NCBI RefSeq assembly: GCF_900129965.1 | Contig: NZ_FQXM01000007.1 | Span: 124,001 to 188,000, forward strand | DNA from: Clostridium grantii DSM 8605 | GTDB lineage: Bacteria > Bacillota > Clostridia > Clostridiales > Clostridiaceae | Reading direction: 5' to 3' | DNA length: 64,000 nucleotides | Part shown: one piece after another, positions 35,465-45,167 of the stretch | How positions within the stretch are numbered: the first letter of the stretch is position 1 | Layout of the letters: every line of letters begins with the position of its first letter | The notes under the pieces: generated by a model | Told to the model about the DNA's origin: nothing | Seen by the model: the letters and a program-made list of their open reading frames with translations, nothing else | Databases searched by the model: none | Position numbers and translations under genes: made by a program

Positions 35465-36178
35465 GTGGAGAATAAAGGGATTAACAAAGTGTTGGAACCA
35501 ATTAATGGAAGTTCAGTAGTAGACAAGACTATAAGTAGAATAATTGAAGCAATTTCAGATGGTAGATTTGGTATGGGAGAAAAACTACCAAATGAATATG
35601 AGCTTATCAAAGACCTTGAAATAAGTAGAAATTCACTGAGAGAAGCTATGCGAGTTTTATCGACTCTAGGAGTTGTAGAAATTAAACGCGGTGATGGAAC
35701 TTATGTATGTGACCAGGTGAATCCTAGTGTCTTTGACAGTATTATTTATGGTCTTGTATTTGATATTTCTACTTCATCTGAATTGATTGAACTAAGACGT
35801 GCCCTGGACGAAATCATGCTTAAATTGGCCATCGACAAAGCTGACGACAATGATATAGCAGAGTTAAGAGACTACCTTGAATTAATGGAAATTCATATTA
35901 AAAATGAAGAATTTATGGCAGCTGGTGATACAGATTATAATTTCCATATTAAAATTGTTGAAATAGGTAGGAATAAGCTTCTGTACAGAATTGTTAAAGG
36001 TGTTTATCAATTTTTTAAAGTTTCAATATACAGAAACATTGAAGCAGAGGAAAAATTTTCACATGCTACGCAGTACCACAAAGAAATATTAGACTTGATC
36101 GTTACGAAAGACAAGTCCCGAGTTGAAGAGGTTATTGCTAATAGTCTTGATAGTTGGGGTTACAATTTTGAAAAATAG
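35465..36178 (+). CDS. GntR/FadR-family regulator (FCD domain)
   Basis: This 237-residue protein has an N-terminal winged helix (IIEAISDGRFGMGEKLPNEYELIKDLEISRNSLREAMR, about 22-62). The C-terminal FCD ligand-binding bundle (about 95-225) has the metal/ligand-binding pattern D...H...H (YNFHIKIVEIG, then HKEILDLI). GTG start. It heads the transporter operon and probably senses its substrate, an organic or sugar acid. Confidence 0.88.
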   Translation: MENKGINKVLEPINGSSVVDKTISRIIEAISDGRFGMGEKLPNEYELIKDLEISRNSLREAMRVLSTLGVVEIKRGDGTYVCDQVNPSVFDSIIYGLVFDISTSSELIELRRALDEIMLKLAIDKADDNDIAELRDYLELMEIHIKNEEFMAAGDTDYNFHIKIVEIGRNKLLYRIVKGVYQFFKVSIYRNIEAEEKFSHATQYHKEILDLIVTKDKSRVEEVIANSLDSWGYNFEK

Positions 36179-36199
36179 TAAATAATGAGGGGGAAAAAA

Positions 36200-37267
36200 A
36201 TGAAAAAATTACTTTCTGTATTATTATCTATCACAATGGGTGTAGCTTTACTAGCTGGATGTTCTCCAAAACAAGAAACTGTAAATACAAGTGCGGAAAA
36301 AACAAATACTGAGAAAACTGAAACTGTTGAAAAATCTAAGTTCCCAGAAAGACCTATTAACTTAATAGTACCTTTTGGTGCAGGTGGTGGTACTGATGCT
36401 TGGAATCGTGCAATTGCTGCAGCTCTTCAAGAGAATGGATGGACTGTAAAGGTTTCCAATGTTACTGGGGGTTCTGCTGGTTCAGTAGGAACTATGCAAG
36501 TGTGGAATGCAAAGCATGATGGTTATACTTTTGCAGGTACTTCAGAAACTCCATTAGTTATCCCTGTAATGGCAGGTGATAAGCAAACTACTGATTCTTG
36601 GGAATACTATATTGCTGGTGGATCTCCTGGTGTTTTATGTGTAAATAAAAATGCAAATATTGCTGATTTTCAAGCACTTATAGATGCTACAAAAGCAAAT
36701 CCTGGTACAGTTAAAATAGCGGGTACATCAGGTGGGTTATGGTTTTTATTAGCATCAATGCTTGAGTATGGTGGTGGAATTGACTTAGGTGTAGCTACTT
36801 ATGATGGTTCAGCTACAGCTATTACTGCATGTATATCAAATGAAACTGTAGCAGTTGCAGCATCAGCTGGTGAAGTGGCGGAGTTTGTAAAATCAGGTGA
36901 TTTAATTCCAGTAGCAACTTTCCAAACAACTGATTTTGAACAAGCTGATTTTGGGAAAGTTCCTGCAGTTACTACATTAGTTCCAGAGGTTGAAAAGTAT
37001 TTGCCATTAAACCAATTTATAGGATTTATGATACCAAAGGATACTCCAGAAGATGTAAAAGCAGAAATACAAAAAGCTTTTTTAGCTGCTTGTGATAGTA
37101 AAGCATTAAAAGAATTTTCAGATCAAAATTATGGTGTTATTTATAAATGGGTAGGAGAAGAAGCAGATAAAAACTGTGCTAAAGCTCAATCAATAATGAG
37201 CTGGATGTTATATGAAATGGAAAAAACAGAATTTAATCCTGCTGATTTTAATATACCAAAACCATAG
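36200..37267 (+). CDS. tctC: Tripartite tricarboxylate transporter, substrate-binding lipoprotein (TctC/Bug)
   Basis: This 355-residue extracellular receptor has a lipobox LLAGC (Cys21), then the Bug-family phrases RPINLIVPFGAGGGTDAWNR and IAGTSGG. Bug proteins usually bind carboxylates through water-mediated contacts. Start 36200 follows AGGGGGG. The terminator-like hairpin after it would give more binding protein than membrane subunits. Confidence 0.9.
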   Translation: MKKLLSVLLSITMGVALLAGCSPKQETVNTSAEKTNTEKTETVEKSKFPERPINLIVPFGAGGGTDAWNRAIAAALQENGWTVKVSNVTGGSAGSVGTMQVWNAKHDGYTFAGTSETPLVIPVMAGDKQTTDSWEYYIAGGSPGVLCVNKNANIADFQALIDATKANPGTVKIAGTSGGLWFLLASMLEYGGGIDLGVATYDGSATAITACISNETVAVAASAGEVAEFVKSGDLIPVATFQTTDFEQADFGKVPAVTTLVPEVEKYLPLNQFIGFMIPKDTPEDVKAEIQKAFLAACDSKALKEFSDQNYGVIYKWVGEEADKNCAKAQSIMSWMLYEMEKTEFNPADFNIPKP

Positions 37268-37284
37268 TAAGTTTAAATATAATA

Positions 37285-37314
37285 AGGTGTACTTTTCCAA
37301 CAGGTACACCTTTG
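37285..37314 (+). terminator. Hairpin between TctC and TctB genes
   Basis: AGGTGTAC pairs exactly with GTACACCT across an 11-base loop, followed by TTTG. It probably acts as a partial terminator or 3-prime mRNA stabiliser. Confidence 0.6.
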
Positions 37315-37372
37315 TAAAGATTTAAAATTAAATGTTTAAATTAGTGAAAATAATATAAAAGGGGTGGCAATA

Positions 37373-37951
37373 ATGGAAAAACAAACATTAAGGAGAGCAG
37401 ACCTTGTTATGAGTATTGTGCTGCTGAGCATAGCAGTATTTGTGTTTGTAATTTCTCTGGAATTAATGATTAGAACACTAAGTTTAACAAATCCAGCTAA
37501 TGCTATTTGGTACAGATCATCAGGTTTAGTTCCGATGATTGTTAGTGTATTGCTTGCAATTTGTTCAGTGTCACTTTTCTTTAAGGCATGGAATGATGGA
37601 GCAAGATTTGATTTTTTTACAAAAGAAAAAATCGCATATTTTTTTACATGCAGAGAGTTTAAAGTTGCCATATCTATCATTGGATGGTTAGCTATCTATA
37701 TATTTATACTACTAGGTCCTATGGAAAAAATTATTTACGATGCACTTTATAATGTAGATGGTATTTCATGGATTATACCGTATTATTTACCTTATATATT
37801 GATGACATTTATTTTCCTTTTTGTGTTTATGATTGTTTTTTCTGATAGAGGTAAAAGGAAAAACTGGATAACTTCAGCAATTATTTCATTATCAGTATCT
37901 TTAATTGTAGCATATCTTTTCGGAGATGTAGCAATGATTATATTACCTTAA
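37373..37951 (+). CDS. tctB: Tripartite tricarboxylate transporter, small membrane subunit (TctB)
   Basis: This 192-residue protein has four hydrophobic segments, at about 10-30, 45-66, 92-112 and 130-188 (the last probably two passes). This is the TctB pattern. Start 37373 follows GGGGTGG. It is sandwiched between TctC and TctA as in all TTT operons. Confidence 0.85.
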   Translation: MEKQTLRRADLVMSIVLLSIAVFVFVISLELMIRTLSLTNPANAIWYRSSGLVPMIVSVLLAICSVSLFFKAWNDGARFDFFTKEKIAYFFTCREFKVAISIIGWLAIYIFILLGPMEKIIYDALYNVDGISWIIPYYLPYILMTFIFLFVFMIVFSDRGKRKNWITSAIISLSVSLIVAYLFGDVAMIILP

Positions 37952-37965
37952 AAGGAGGGAATTAG

Positions 37966-39567
37966 ATGTTGACAGAATTAGGAACATTTTTTACACAGAT
38001 ATTACATGTATTTTCTGACCCACTTCTTGTAATAGTACTATTTGGAGCAACAGCTCTTGGTCTTATAATGGGAGCGCTACCAGGGCTAACTGCTACAATG
38101 GGAATTGCATTGCTAACTGGTTTAACTTATAATGTACCACTTCAATATACATTTGCAATTTTAATGGGTATATATGTTGGTGGTATTTATGGTGGAAGTA
38201 TTTCGGCAATTCTTTTAAACATACCTGGAACGGCTTCGGCAGCGGCTACAGCATTAGATGGACATAAGTTAGCACTTGAAGGTAAAGCAGAAAGAACTAT
38301 TAAAATAACAAGGTTGGCATCAATAATTGGCACATTTCTTGGAGTGGTAGCTTTAACAATGATAGCGCCTGTTATGGCAAAATTAGCTTTGAATTTTACA
38401 TCGCCAGAGTTTTTTATGTTAGCTTTCTTTGGAGTAATGATTTGTGGTTCTGTTGTATCTGAGGATTTGACAATTAAAGGTTGGATTGCTGGTATTTTGG
38501 GATTATTATTGGCATTCGTTCGCTATGATGATGTAGAAGGAATATCGAAATTTACTTTTGGTATTTCAGAATTACAAAGTGGTATACAGGTAATTCCAGC
38601 TATGATAGGATTCTATGCTGTACCAGAGGTTATAAAAGCTTTTGTAAGAAATGAAACTTTTTCAGTAGTTGAAAATTCAGAAAGTGATAAAAGTTTTTTG
38701 GGAGTACTATTTGGGAAAATTTTTAATTTGTTTAGAAGTGAGAAAAAAGAAGTTGCTACTTTTAAAGATGTTTTAGAGGAAGAAAAATTTATCTTCAAAA
38801 CTGTATTTTCACAGTTGCGTGCAATTATTCAATCAGCAGCTATTGGTCTAGGGCTAGGTGCATTGCCTGGTGTTGGAGAAGATGTAGCAGCCTGGGTTTC
38901 ATATGATACAGCGAGAAAAACCAGTAAAAATGGAGATAAATTTGGTACAGGAATCTACGAAGGAACAATAGCTCCAGAAGTTGGAAATAATGCAGCTATT
39001 GGTGGAGCTATTATTCCATTGCTCACGCTAGGTATTCCTGGAAGCCCACCGGCAGCAGTTTTACTTGGTGCATTGATGCTTCACAATGTAAGGCCAGGTC
39101 CACGTATTCAAATAGAGAATCCAGGATTTATAGCAATGATTGCAGCACTTTTATTCTGTGCAATAATTGCGCTTTGGATTGTTGGATCAATCTTAGCTAA
39201 ACCAATGACTAAGGTATTAAAAGTTCCAACTGTTTATTTAATGCCTATTATAGCAATTCTTTCTGTAGTAGGGGGATACTCTTTATCAATGTCATCTTTT
39301 GATTTAATCACCATATTTATTTTTGGTATTATAGGTTATATCTTTGATAAGATGCAATATTCAGCAGCTCCTATTATACTTGGTTTAATTCTTGGTAATA
39401 TGCTTGATTTTAGATTTAGACAAGCATTGATAACCAACAATGGTTCATTTTTAATATTTGTTACAAGACCAATATCATTAATATTCTTGGTGATTATTAT
39501 ATTTACAATAGCAAAAATAATAATTAAGGGAATAAAGGAATCAAAACAAGAAAATATAGCTGGGTAA
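37966..39567 (+). CDS. tctA: Tripartite tricarboxylate transporter, large membrane subunit (TctA)
   Basis: This 533-residue polytopic protein has the conserved GALPGLTATMGIALLTGLTY (near 37) and GGSISAILLNIPGTASAAATALDGHKLA motifs. The mirror-image repeat GALPGVGEDVAAWVSYDTARK comes later, with a GIPGSPPAAVLLGALMLHNV segment. It forms the ion-coupled channel. AAGGAGGG precedes the start. Confidence 0.93.
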   Translation: MLTELGTFFTQILHVFSDPLLVIVLFGATALGLIMGALPGLTATMGIALLTGLTYNVPLQYTFAILMGIYVGGIYGGSISAILLNIPGTASAAATALDGHKLALEGKAERTIKITRLASIIGTFLGVVALTMIAPVMAKLALNFTSPEFFMLAFFGVMICGSVVSEDLTIKGWIAGILGLLLAFVRYDDVEGISKFTFGISELQSGIQVIPAMIGFYAVPEVIKAFVRNETFSVVENSESDKSFLGVLFGKIFNLFRSEKKEVATFKDVLEEEKFIFKTVFSQLRAIIQSAAIGLGLGALPGVGEDVAAWVSYDTARKTSKNGDKFGTGIYEGTIAPEVGNNAAIGGAIIPLLTLGIPGSPPAAVLLGALMLHNVRPGPRIQIENPGFIAMIAALLFCAIIALWIVGSILAKPMTKVLKVPTVYLMPIIAILSVVGGYSLSMSSFDLITIFIFGIIGYIFDKMQYSAAPIILGLILGNMLDFRFRQALITNNGSFLIFVTRPISLIFLVIIIFTIAKIIIKGIKESKQENIAG

Positions 39568-39603
39568 GAAAATTAATATAAATAAAAAAATAGGGGTGAA
39601 GAA

Positions 39604-40272
39604 ATGAGTAAGAAATTATTTTTAATTCATACTGTTAATCAATTTATGGACATGATATACAAACCATTTGGGGTTCCATTTGTTGAAGATAATCCTGATA
39701 TCGAGATTTATAATATTATGGATGATACTCTTCTAAAGGATACTTTAGCAGCTGGTGGAATAACAAATGCGGTTTCATCTAGAATTTTAACATATGCAAA
39801 ATCAGCAGCGGATGCGGGAGCAGATTGCGTGATGGTTACTTGTACATCTGTTAATGCGGCTGCTAAATATGCAAGACAATTCTCTCCGGTTCCTATATTT
39901 AATATAGATGAGCCTGTTGCAAGAGAAACTGTTAAAAATGGTAAGAAAATTGGTGTGCTAGCAACACTTCCAACTTCACCAAAGGGTACTGTTAGATTGT
40001 TAAAAGAAGAAGCGGCGCGTCAAAATAAAGAGATAGAAATTGTAACTATGGTAGCTGAGGGTGCCTTTGATGCTTTGGTTGCTGGTGATGTGGAAAAACA
40101 CGATAAAATGGTTACTGATGCTTTATTTCAACTTGCAAAAGAAGTAGATACAATTACTTTTGCTCAAATATCTATGTCTAAATTAGTTCATGATGACCCA
40201 GGCGTTCCTATATATAAGATTGGTAGGTCCGGATTTGAAGAAGCAAAAAGAATAATGATGGGACAAGAATAA
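39604..40272 (+). CDS. Asp/Glu racemase superfamily protein
   Basis: This 222-residue protein has the first catalytic cysteine in VMVTCTSVNAAAKY (near residue 80) and the FNIDEPVA segment. The usual second cysteine position reads ITFAQISMSKL, with no Cys. This single-cysteine form suggests an isomerase, decarboxylase or epimerase of a hydroxy-acid rather than a standard amino-acid racemase. It is in the TTT operon, 36 bases after TctA. Confidence 0.72.
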   Translation: MSKKLFLIHTVNQFMDMIYKPFGVPFVEDNPDIEIYNIMDDTLLKDTLAAGGITNAVSSRILTYAKSAADAGADCVMVTCTSVNAAAKYARQFSPVPIFNIDEPVARETVKNGKKIGVLATLPTSPKGTVRLLKEEAARQNKEIEIVTMVAEGAFDALVAGDVEKHDKMVTDALFQLAKEVDTITFAQISMSKLVHDDPGVPIYKIGRSGFEEAKRIMMGQE

Positions 40273-40289
40273 AATATAAGGAGGCAAAT

Positions 40290-41126
40290 ATGAGCGAAAA
40301 TAAAGAACAATTAATAGCTAATTTAAAAGAAAATGCTCGCAATTTAAGACAATTAGCGCTTACAATGATTCATAAAGCTCAATCAGGACATCCAGGTGGT
40401 TCTTTGTCAGCATCTGATATAATGGCGGCACTATACTTTTATGAAATGAAATCTGATCCTAAAAATCCTACGTGGGATGAAAGAGATAGATTTGTTTTAT
40501 CAAAAGGCCATGTTTGTCCTATTTTATACAGCGCATTAATTGAAAAAGGATTTATAAATAAAGAGGAAGTTTATACTTTAAGAGAGTTTGGTTCAATATT
40601 GCAAGGACACCCTGATATGAAAAGAACACCAGGTGTTGAAATTTCAACAGGTTCTTTAGGTCAAGGTGTTTCCGCAGCAGTTGGAATGGCAATAGCTTTA
40701 AAAAGAGATGGAAAAGATGGAAGAGTGTTTACATTATTGGGAGATGGGGAGTGCAACGAAGGTCAGGTATGGGAAGCGGTTGAAGCTGCATTCAAATACA
40801 AACTTGATAATCTAACAATTATTATTGACAATAATGGCATTCAAAATGATGATATGACTGAAAAGATTATGCCGCTTAGAGATTTAGCTGAAAAATTTAA
40901 TGCTTTTGGTTGTGAAACTAGAAAAATAGATGGACATAAAATGGAAGAAATCGTTTATGCGTTAGATGAACTTAGAGAAATTAAAGGCAAACCTAAGTGT
41001 ATTGTAGCTAAATGTGTAAAAGGAAAATACGTTTCTTTCATGGAAAATGTTCCAAAATGGCATGGGCTTGCTCCTAATGATGAAGAGTTTAAACAAGCTA
41101 TAAAGGAAATAAGGGAGGGAAATTAA
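40290..41126 (+). CDS. Transketolase, N-terminal (TPP-binding) subunit
   Basis: This 278-residue protein covers the pyrophosphate-binding half: HPGGSLSASDIMAALYF near residue 34, and the TPP motif GDGECNEGQVWEAVEAA near 152 ending at NNGIQND. It overlaps the C-terminal subunit by one base, so the two-chain enzyme is co-translated. Split transketolases occur for dedicated sugar pathways (for example apulose-4-phosphate transketolase) as well as for pentose phosphates. Confidence 0.9.
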   Translation: MSENKEQLIANLKENARNLRQLALTMIHKAQSGHPGGSLSASDIMAALYFYEMKSDPKNPTWDERDRFVLSKGHVCPILYSALIEKGFINKEEVYTLREFGSILQGHPDMKRTPGVEISTGSLGQGVSAAVGMAIALKRDGKDGRVFTLLGDGECNEGQVWEAVEAAFKYKLDNLTIIIDNNGIQNDDMTEKIMPLRDLAEKFNAFGCETRKIDGHKMEEIVYALDELREIKGKPKCIVAKCVKGKYVSFMENVPKWHGLAPNDEEFKQAIKEIREGN

Positions 41127-42067
41127 TGATAATTACAGAATCTACAAGACAAGCGTTTGGAGACGAATTATTAGTACTTGGAGAAGAAGTTGATAATTTA
41201 TATGTAATTGATGCTGATGTGGGTAAGTCTATGAAAACAGTTCCTTTCCAACAAAAATTTCCAGAAAAACATGTTAATGTAGGAATTGCTGAGCAAAACT
41301 GTGCAGGGGTTGCAGCAGGACTAGCAACAATGGGTAAGCTTCCTATTATAAGTACTTACGCAGTATTTGGGTCTATGAGAATGTTAGAGCAAATAAGGCA
41401 AAGTATATGCTATACCAAATTAAATGTAAAAATAGCTTGTAGCCACGGAGGACTTACTCCAGCAAATGATGGAGGGTCCCATCAAGGTATTGAGGATATG
41501 GGAATTTTAAGAACTATACCTGGCATGACAGTGATGATGGGAGCAGATTATAATTCAACTAGAAAGCTTTTAAGAGAAATGGTTAAAAGTCATGTTGGAC
41601 CTGCTTATATTAGATTTACGAGAGAAGCTACTCCAGGCATTTATGATGAAGATGAAAGATTTGAAATTGGGGTAGCAAAGCAATTAAGAGAGGGTAATGA
41701 TGTAACCATTATTGCGGTTGGAGATGTTTTGATTTTGGCTTTAAAAGCTGCTAAAATATTAGAAGAAAAAGGTATAAAAGCTAGGGTATTAGATATGCAT
41801 ACTATAAAGCCATTGGATCAAGGAGCTGTTTTAAAAGCATTGAGGGAAACTAAAGGAATTATAACAGTTGAAGATCATAATATAATTAATGGACTTGGAA
41901 GTGCAGTTTCAGAAGTGGTTTGTGAAAATAACGGAGGAATTGTTTATAGAATTGGTATCTTAGATAAATTTGGCGAATCTGGTCCATATGAGGTATTATT
42001 AAAGGAGAATGGTATAAGTGTTGATAATATTATTGCCAAAGCTGAAAAAATAGTTAAAGGAGAATAA
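41126..42067 (+). CDS. Transketolase, C-terminal (pyrimidine-binding) subunit
   Basis: This 313-residue partner of the preceding subunit has VGIAEQNCAGVAAGLA (near 51), containing the glutamate that activates TPP. GGLTPANDGGSHQGIED and a transketolase C-terminal domain follow (about 190-313). GGGAGG precedes the start. It is adjacent to a hydroxyacid dehydrogenase, so hydroxypyruvate could be a shared intermediate. Confidence 0.9.
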   Translation: MIITESTRQAFGDELLVLGEEVDNLYVIDADVGKSMKTVPFQQKFPEKHVNVGIAEQNCAGVAAGLATMGKLPIISTYAVFGSMRMLEQIRQSICYTKLNVKIACSHGGLTPANDGGSHQGIEDMGILRTIPGMTVMMGADYNSTRKLLREMVKSHVGPAYIRFTREATPGIYDEDERFEIGVAKQLREGNDVTIIAVGDVLILALKAAKILEEKGIKARVLDMHTIKPLDQGAVLKALRETKGIITVEDHNIINGLGSAVSEVVCENNGGIVYRIGILDKFGESGPYEVLLKENGISVDNIIAKAEKIVKGE

Positions 42068-42069
42068 TC

Positions 42070-43029
42070 ATGAAAATAGTTGTATTAGATGGGTATACTT
42101 TAAATCCAGGAGATTTATCTTGGGAGGCGTTGGAAAACCTAGGCGATGTAACAATTTATGATAGAACTACCCAGGAAGAAATTGTAGAGCGCATAGGGAA
42201 TGCAGAAGTAATTTATACTAACAAAACACCTTTAAGTAAAGAAACTTTTGATGCATGTCCTTCTATCAAATGGGTAGGGGTATTAGCTACAGGATATAAT
42301 GTGGTAGATGTGGAATATGCTAAAGAAAAAAATATTCCAGTTTGTAATGTACCCACCTATGGTACAACAGCTGTATCACAATTTGTATTTGCTTTATTGC
42401 TAGAGTTGTGTCATCATGTTGGACAGCATAGTAATTCAGTGAAAGAAGGACAGTGGTCAAATTGTGAGGATTTTTGCTATTGGAACTATCCATTAATTGA
42501 ATTAGCAGGGAAAACCATGGGTATTATTGGTTTGGGACGAATAGGTCAAGAAACTGCAAAGATTGCTCAAGCTTTTGGTATGAAAGTATTAGCTTACGAT
42601 GCATACAAGGTAGAAAGTTTAGAATCTGAAACTTTAAAGTATGTGGAGTTAAATGATTTATTTGCTAATAGTGATGTTATTAGCTTACACTGTCCATTGT
42701 TTGAAAGTACAATTGGCATAATTAACAAAGATAATATCCAGAAGATGAAAGAGGGAGTGATGATAATTAATACTTCTAGAGGGCCGCTTATTGTTGAAGA
42801 AGACATTAAGGAAGCTTTAAACAGTGGAAAAGTTAAAGGTTTAGCCTGCGATGTAGTTTCAACAGAACCTATTCAAATGGATAACCCTTTATTAAAAGCC
42901 AAAAATGTTTTAATAACTCCTCATATAGCGTGGGCACCACTAGAGTCTAGAGCTAGATTATTAGATATTGCTATTGATAATTTAAAATCCTATTTAGAGG
43001 GTACAATTAAAAATGCCGTTAATATTTAA
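42070..43029 (+). CDS. D-2-hydroxyacid dehydrogenase (hydroxypyruvate/glycerate type)
   Basis: This 319-residue NAD-dependent enzyme has the Rossmann motif GLGRIGQETAKIAQAFG (near 155). The catalytic set is Arg in NTSRGPL, Glu in VVSTEPI, and His in ITPHIAW. The opening MKIVVLDGYTLNPGDLSWE is characteristic of glycerate dehydrogenases/hydroxypyruvate reductases. It starts 3 bases after the transketolase stop. It may reduce hydroxypyruvate to D-glycerate or oxidise an imported D-hydroxy acid. Confidence 0.87.
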   Translation: MKIVVLDGYTLNPGDLSWEALENLGDVTIYDRTTQEEIVERIGNAEVIYTNKTPLSKETFDACPSIKWVGVLATGYNVVDVEYAKEKNIPVCNVPTYGTTAVSQFVFALLLELCHHVGQHSNSVKEGQWSNCEDFCYWNYPLIELAGKTMGIIGLGRIGQETAKIAQAFGMKVLAYDAYKVESLESETLKYVELNDLFANSDVISLHCPLFESTIGIINKDNIQKMKEGVMIINTSRGPLIVEEDIKEALNSGKVKGLACDVVSTEPIQMDNPLLKAKNVLITPHIAWAPLESRARLLDIAIDNLKSYLEGTIKNAVNI

Positions 43030-43047
43030 ATACCGCTTAATTGAAGA

Positions 43048-43082
43048 AAGGAACATCTCGGAATTCGAGATGTTCCTTTTTA
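43048..43082 (+). terminator. Strong terminator of the TTT operon
   Basis: A 13-bp perfect stem (AAGGAACATCTCG with CGAGATGTTCCTT) with a GAATT loop and T5. It lies 18 bases after the dehydrogenase stop. Its symmetry could also stop the opposing AraC transcript. Confidence 0.85.
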
Positions 43083-43182
43083 TAGTAATCTATAATTTTT
43101 TTATTAAAAAGGGAAGGTGAAGTATGAAAATCAATGAATTTCAGATTTGTGTAAAAATAATTCAGTTGATTTTATTGGACCA

Positions 43183-44022
43183 TCATAGATAATAAATTTT
43201 TTTATATTCTGTAGGTGAGTATCCTGTTTTTTTCTTAAATATCTTAGAGAATAAAAAGGGATCAATGTAACCAACTGAGTTGGAAATTTGTTGAACAGAT
43301 AAATTAGAAGTTTTTATTAGTTCTTTGGCTCTTTTTATTCGGAAATCTATTAAATATTGTTTTGGGGAAAGATTTATTTTCTCTTTAAATATTTGATACA
43401 AATATTTTCTATCTACATTTACATGATGTGCGATATCTTCTATTTGGATTGCTCTTGAATAATTTGTATGTATGAATTCAATTGCTTGATTTAGATATAA
43501 ATCTTTTGGTTTTAAATTTGAAGGTATTTTAGTGGATGTCTGACATTCGTCAATTAATATTGATAAAAGGTTATAAAAAGCACTTAATGATATTAAATCT
43601 GTAGCTTTAGAGTTGTTTTCAGATTGAAACAATTTAGCAAAACTGGCTAAAAAATTTTCAGGGTATAAAGTAGTAAATAGTGGCTGATTTTTACTTATAT
43701 TTGCTCTAGTTAAGTAATTTTCAGCATTTATGCCGTTAAAAGCAATCCAAAAATAATTCCATCCGTTAGTTTCTGTAGGTCGATAAGATACAACAACGTT
43801 TGGTGGAATAACAAAGCCACTACCAGCTTTTATGGTATAAACTGTATTATTTATCTCAAAATATCCTTGCCCTTTAATAACGAAAAATAATTTATAGTGG
43901 TCTATCATACCAGCTCCCCAACTTTTATTAGGCTCACAGCCATCATAGGCACAATAGTAGAGCTTGATATCATTGTGGAGATTTTGATCTATAAGATCGT
44001 TTTTTGGTTTAAAACCTTTCAT
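43183..44022 (-). CDS. AraC-family transcriptional regulator
   Basis: This 279-residue protein has an N-terminal cupin-like AraC ligand domain (KAGSGFVIPPNVVVSYRP near 70). The C-terminal double HTH (about 180-279) has HHVNVDRKYLYQIFKEKINLSPKQYL and VGYIDPFLFSKIFKKKTGYSPTEYK. It is the only well-supported minus-strand regulator. It is divergent from the aldo/keto reductase, which it may control. AGAGGA precedes its start. Confidence 0.9.
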   Translation of the reverse strand: MKGFKPKNDLIDQNLHNDIKLYYCAYDGCEPNKSWGAGMIDHYKLFFVIKGQGYFEINNTVYTIKAGSGFVIPPNVVVSYRPTETNGWNYFWIAFNGINAENYLTRANISKNQPLFTTLYPENFLASFAKLFQSENNSKATDLISLSAFYNLLSILIDECQTSTKIPSNLKPKDLYLNQAIEFIHTNYSRAIQIEDIAHHVNVDRKYLYQIFKEKINLSPKQYLIDFRIKRAKELIKTSNLSVQQISNSVGYIDPFLFSKIFKKKTGYSPTEYKKIYYL

Positions 44023-44156
44023 AAAGTGTTCCTCTTTTCTATAAAAAATTAAAATTACAACTTATAAGACAAAATTACATGCAATTTAGTTTTTATTCAA
44101 TGTAATTGTAACAAAAACTATAGTAAAATAGAAGAAAATTCATGGGAGGGATCTAT

Positions 44157-45146
44157 ATGTATAAAGCAGACGATAGAAGATATGAGAACATGATTTATAG
44201 AAGAGCAGGGAAAACAGGTTTAAAATTACCTTTGATATCTTTGGGTTTATGGCATAATTTTGGAGATGTAACATTAATAGATACCAGTAGAAAAATGATT
44301 CATAAAGCCTTTGATCTTGGAATTACACATTTTGATTTGGCTAACAATTATGGTCCACCAGCTGGATCAGCAGAAATTAACTTCGGAAGAATTCTAAAAG
44401 AGGACATGAAAGCTTATAGAGATGAAATGATTATTTCAACAAAGGCAGGTTACACTATGTGGCCAGGTCCTTATGGAGACTATGGTTCAAGAAAATATCT
44501 TATATCTAGTTTAGACCAAAGCCTTAAACGTATGGGGCTTGATTATGTAGATATATATTATCATCACAGACCGGATCCAAATACACCAGTTGAAGAGACC
44601 ATGCTCGCTCTTGACCAAGTTGTGAAACAAGGGAAAGCACTTTATGTTGGTATATCTAACTATAGAAGTGAACAAGCAGAAGAAGCATTGAAGATATTGA
44701 AAGAATTAAAAACACCAGTAGTAATGACTCAGCCAAGTTATTCAATGCTTAATCGATGGATTGAGGAAGATGGTTTGCTAGATGTTACTCATAAGCATGG
44801 GATTGGAAACATTGTATTCAGCCCATTGGCACAAGGTGTTTTGAGTGACAAATATTTGAATGGCATTCCGGCAGATTCAAGGGTTAGCAGCAGCAGTCAG
44901 TTTTTGAACAAGAATAATTTGGATTCTGATAAATTGGATAGAGTAAGAAGATTAAATGATATAGCAAATAATAGAGGACAATCTTTGGCACAGATGGCAT
45001 TATCTTGGGTGTTAAGAGATGATAGAGTTACAACAGCTTTAATTGGAGCTAGTAAAGTGAGCCAAATTGAAGACAGTGTAAAGGCAATTAATCATATTGA
45101 ATTTAGTGAAAAAGAATTAAGCGAAATTGATAGTATTTTGGCATAA
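44157..45146 (+). CDS. Aldo/keto reductase (YghZ / L-glyceraldehyde-3-phosphate reductase type)
   Basis: This 329-residue NADPH-dependent TIM-barrel enzyme has the catalytic tetrad: Asp and Tyr in FDLANNYG, Lys in STKAGY, and His in YYHHRPDP. The opening YRRAGKTGLKLPLISLGLWHNFGD and the PAGSAEINFG insert fit the YghZ/Kv-beta branch. Start 44157 follows GGGAGGG. Substrate is unknown; sugar aldehydes are likely. Confidence 0.87.
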   Translation: MYKADDRRYENMIYRRAGKTGLKLPLISLGLWHNFGDVTLIDTSRKMIHKAFDLGITHFDLANNYGPPAGSAEINFGRILKEDMKAYRDEMIISTKAGYTMWPGPYGDYGSRKYLISSLDQSLKRMGLDYVDIYYHHRPDPNTPVEETMLALDQVVKQGKALYVGISNYRSEQAEEALKILKELKTPVVMTQPSYSMLNRWIEEDGLLDVTHKHGIGNIVFSPLAQGVLSDKYLNGIPADSRVSSSSQFLNKNNLDSDKLDRVRRLNDIANNRGQSLAQMALSWVLRDDRVTTALIGASKVSQIEDSVKAINHIEFSEKELSEIDSILA

Positions 45147-45167
45147 TACTATTATTTATTTTAACTA

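Noticed and set aside
43124..43189. 21-residue frame with a GGTGAAG site
   Set aside because: Too short, convergent with the AraC gene, no recognised similarity; at most a remnant.
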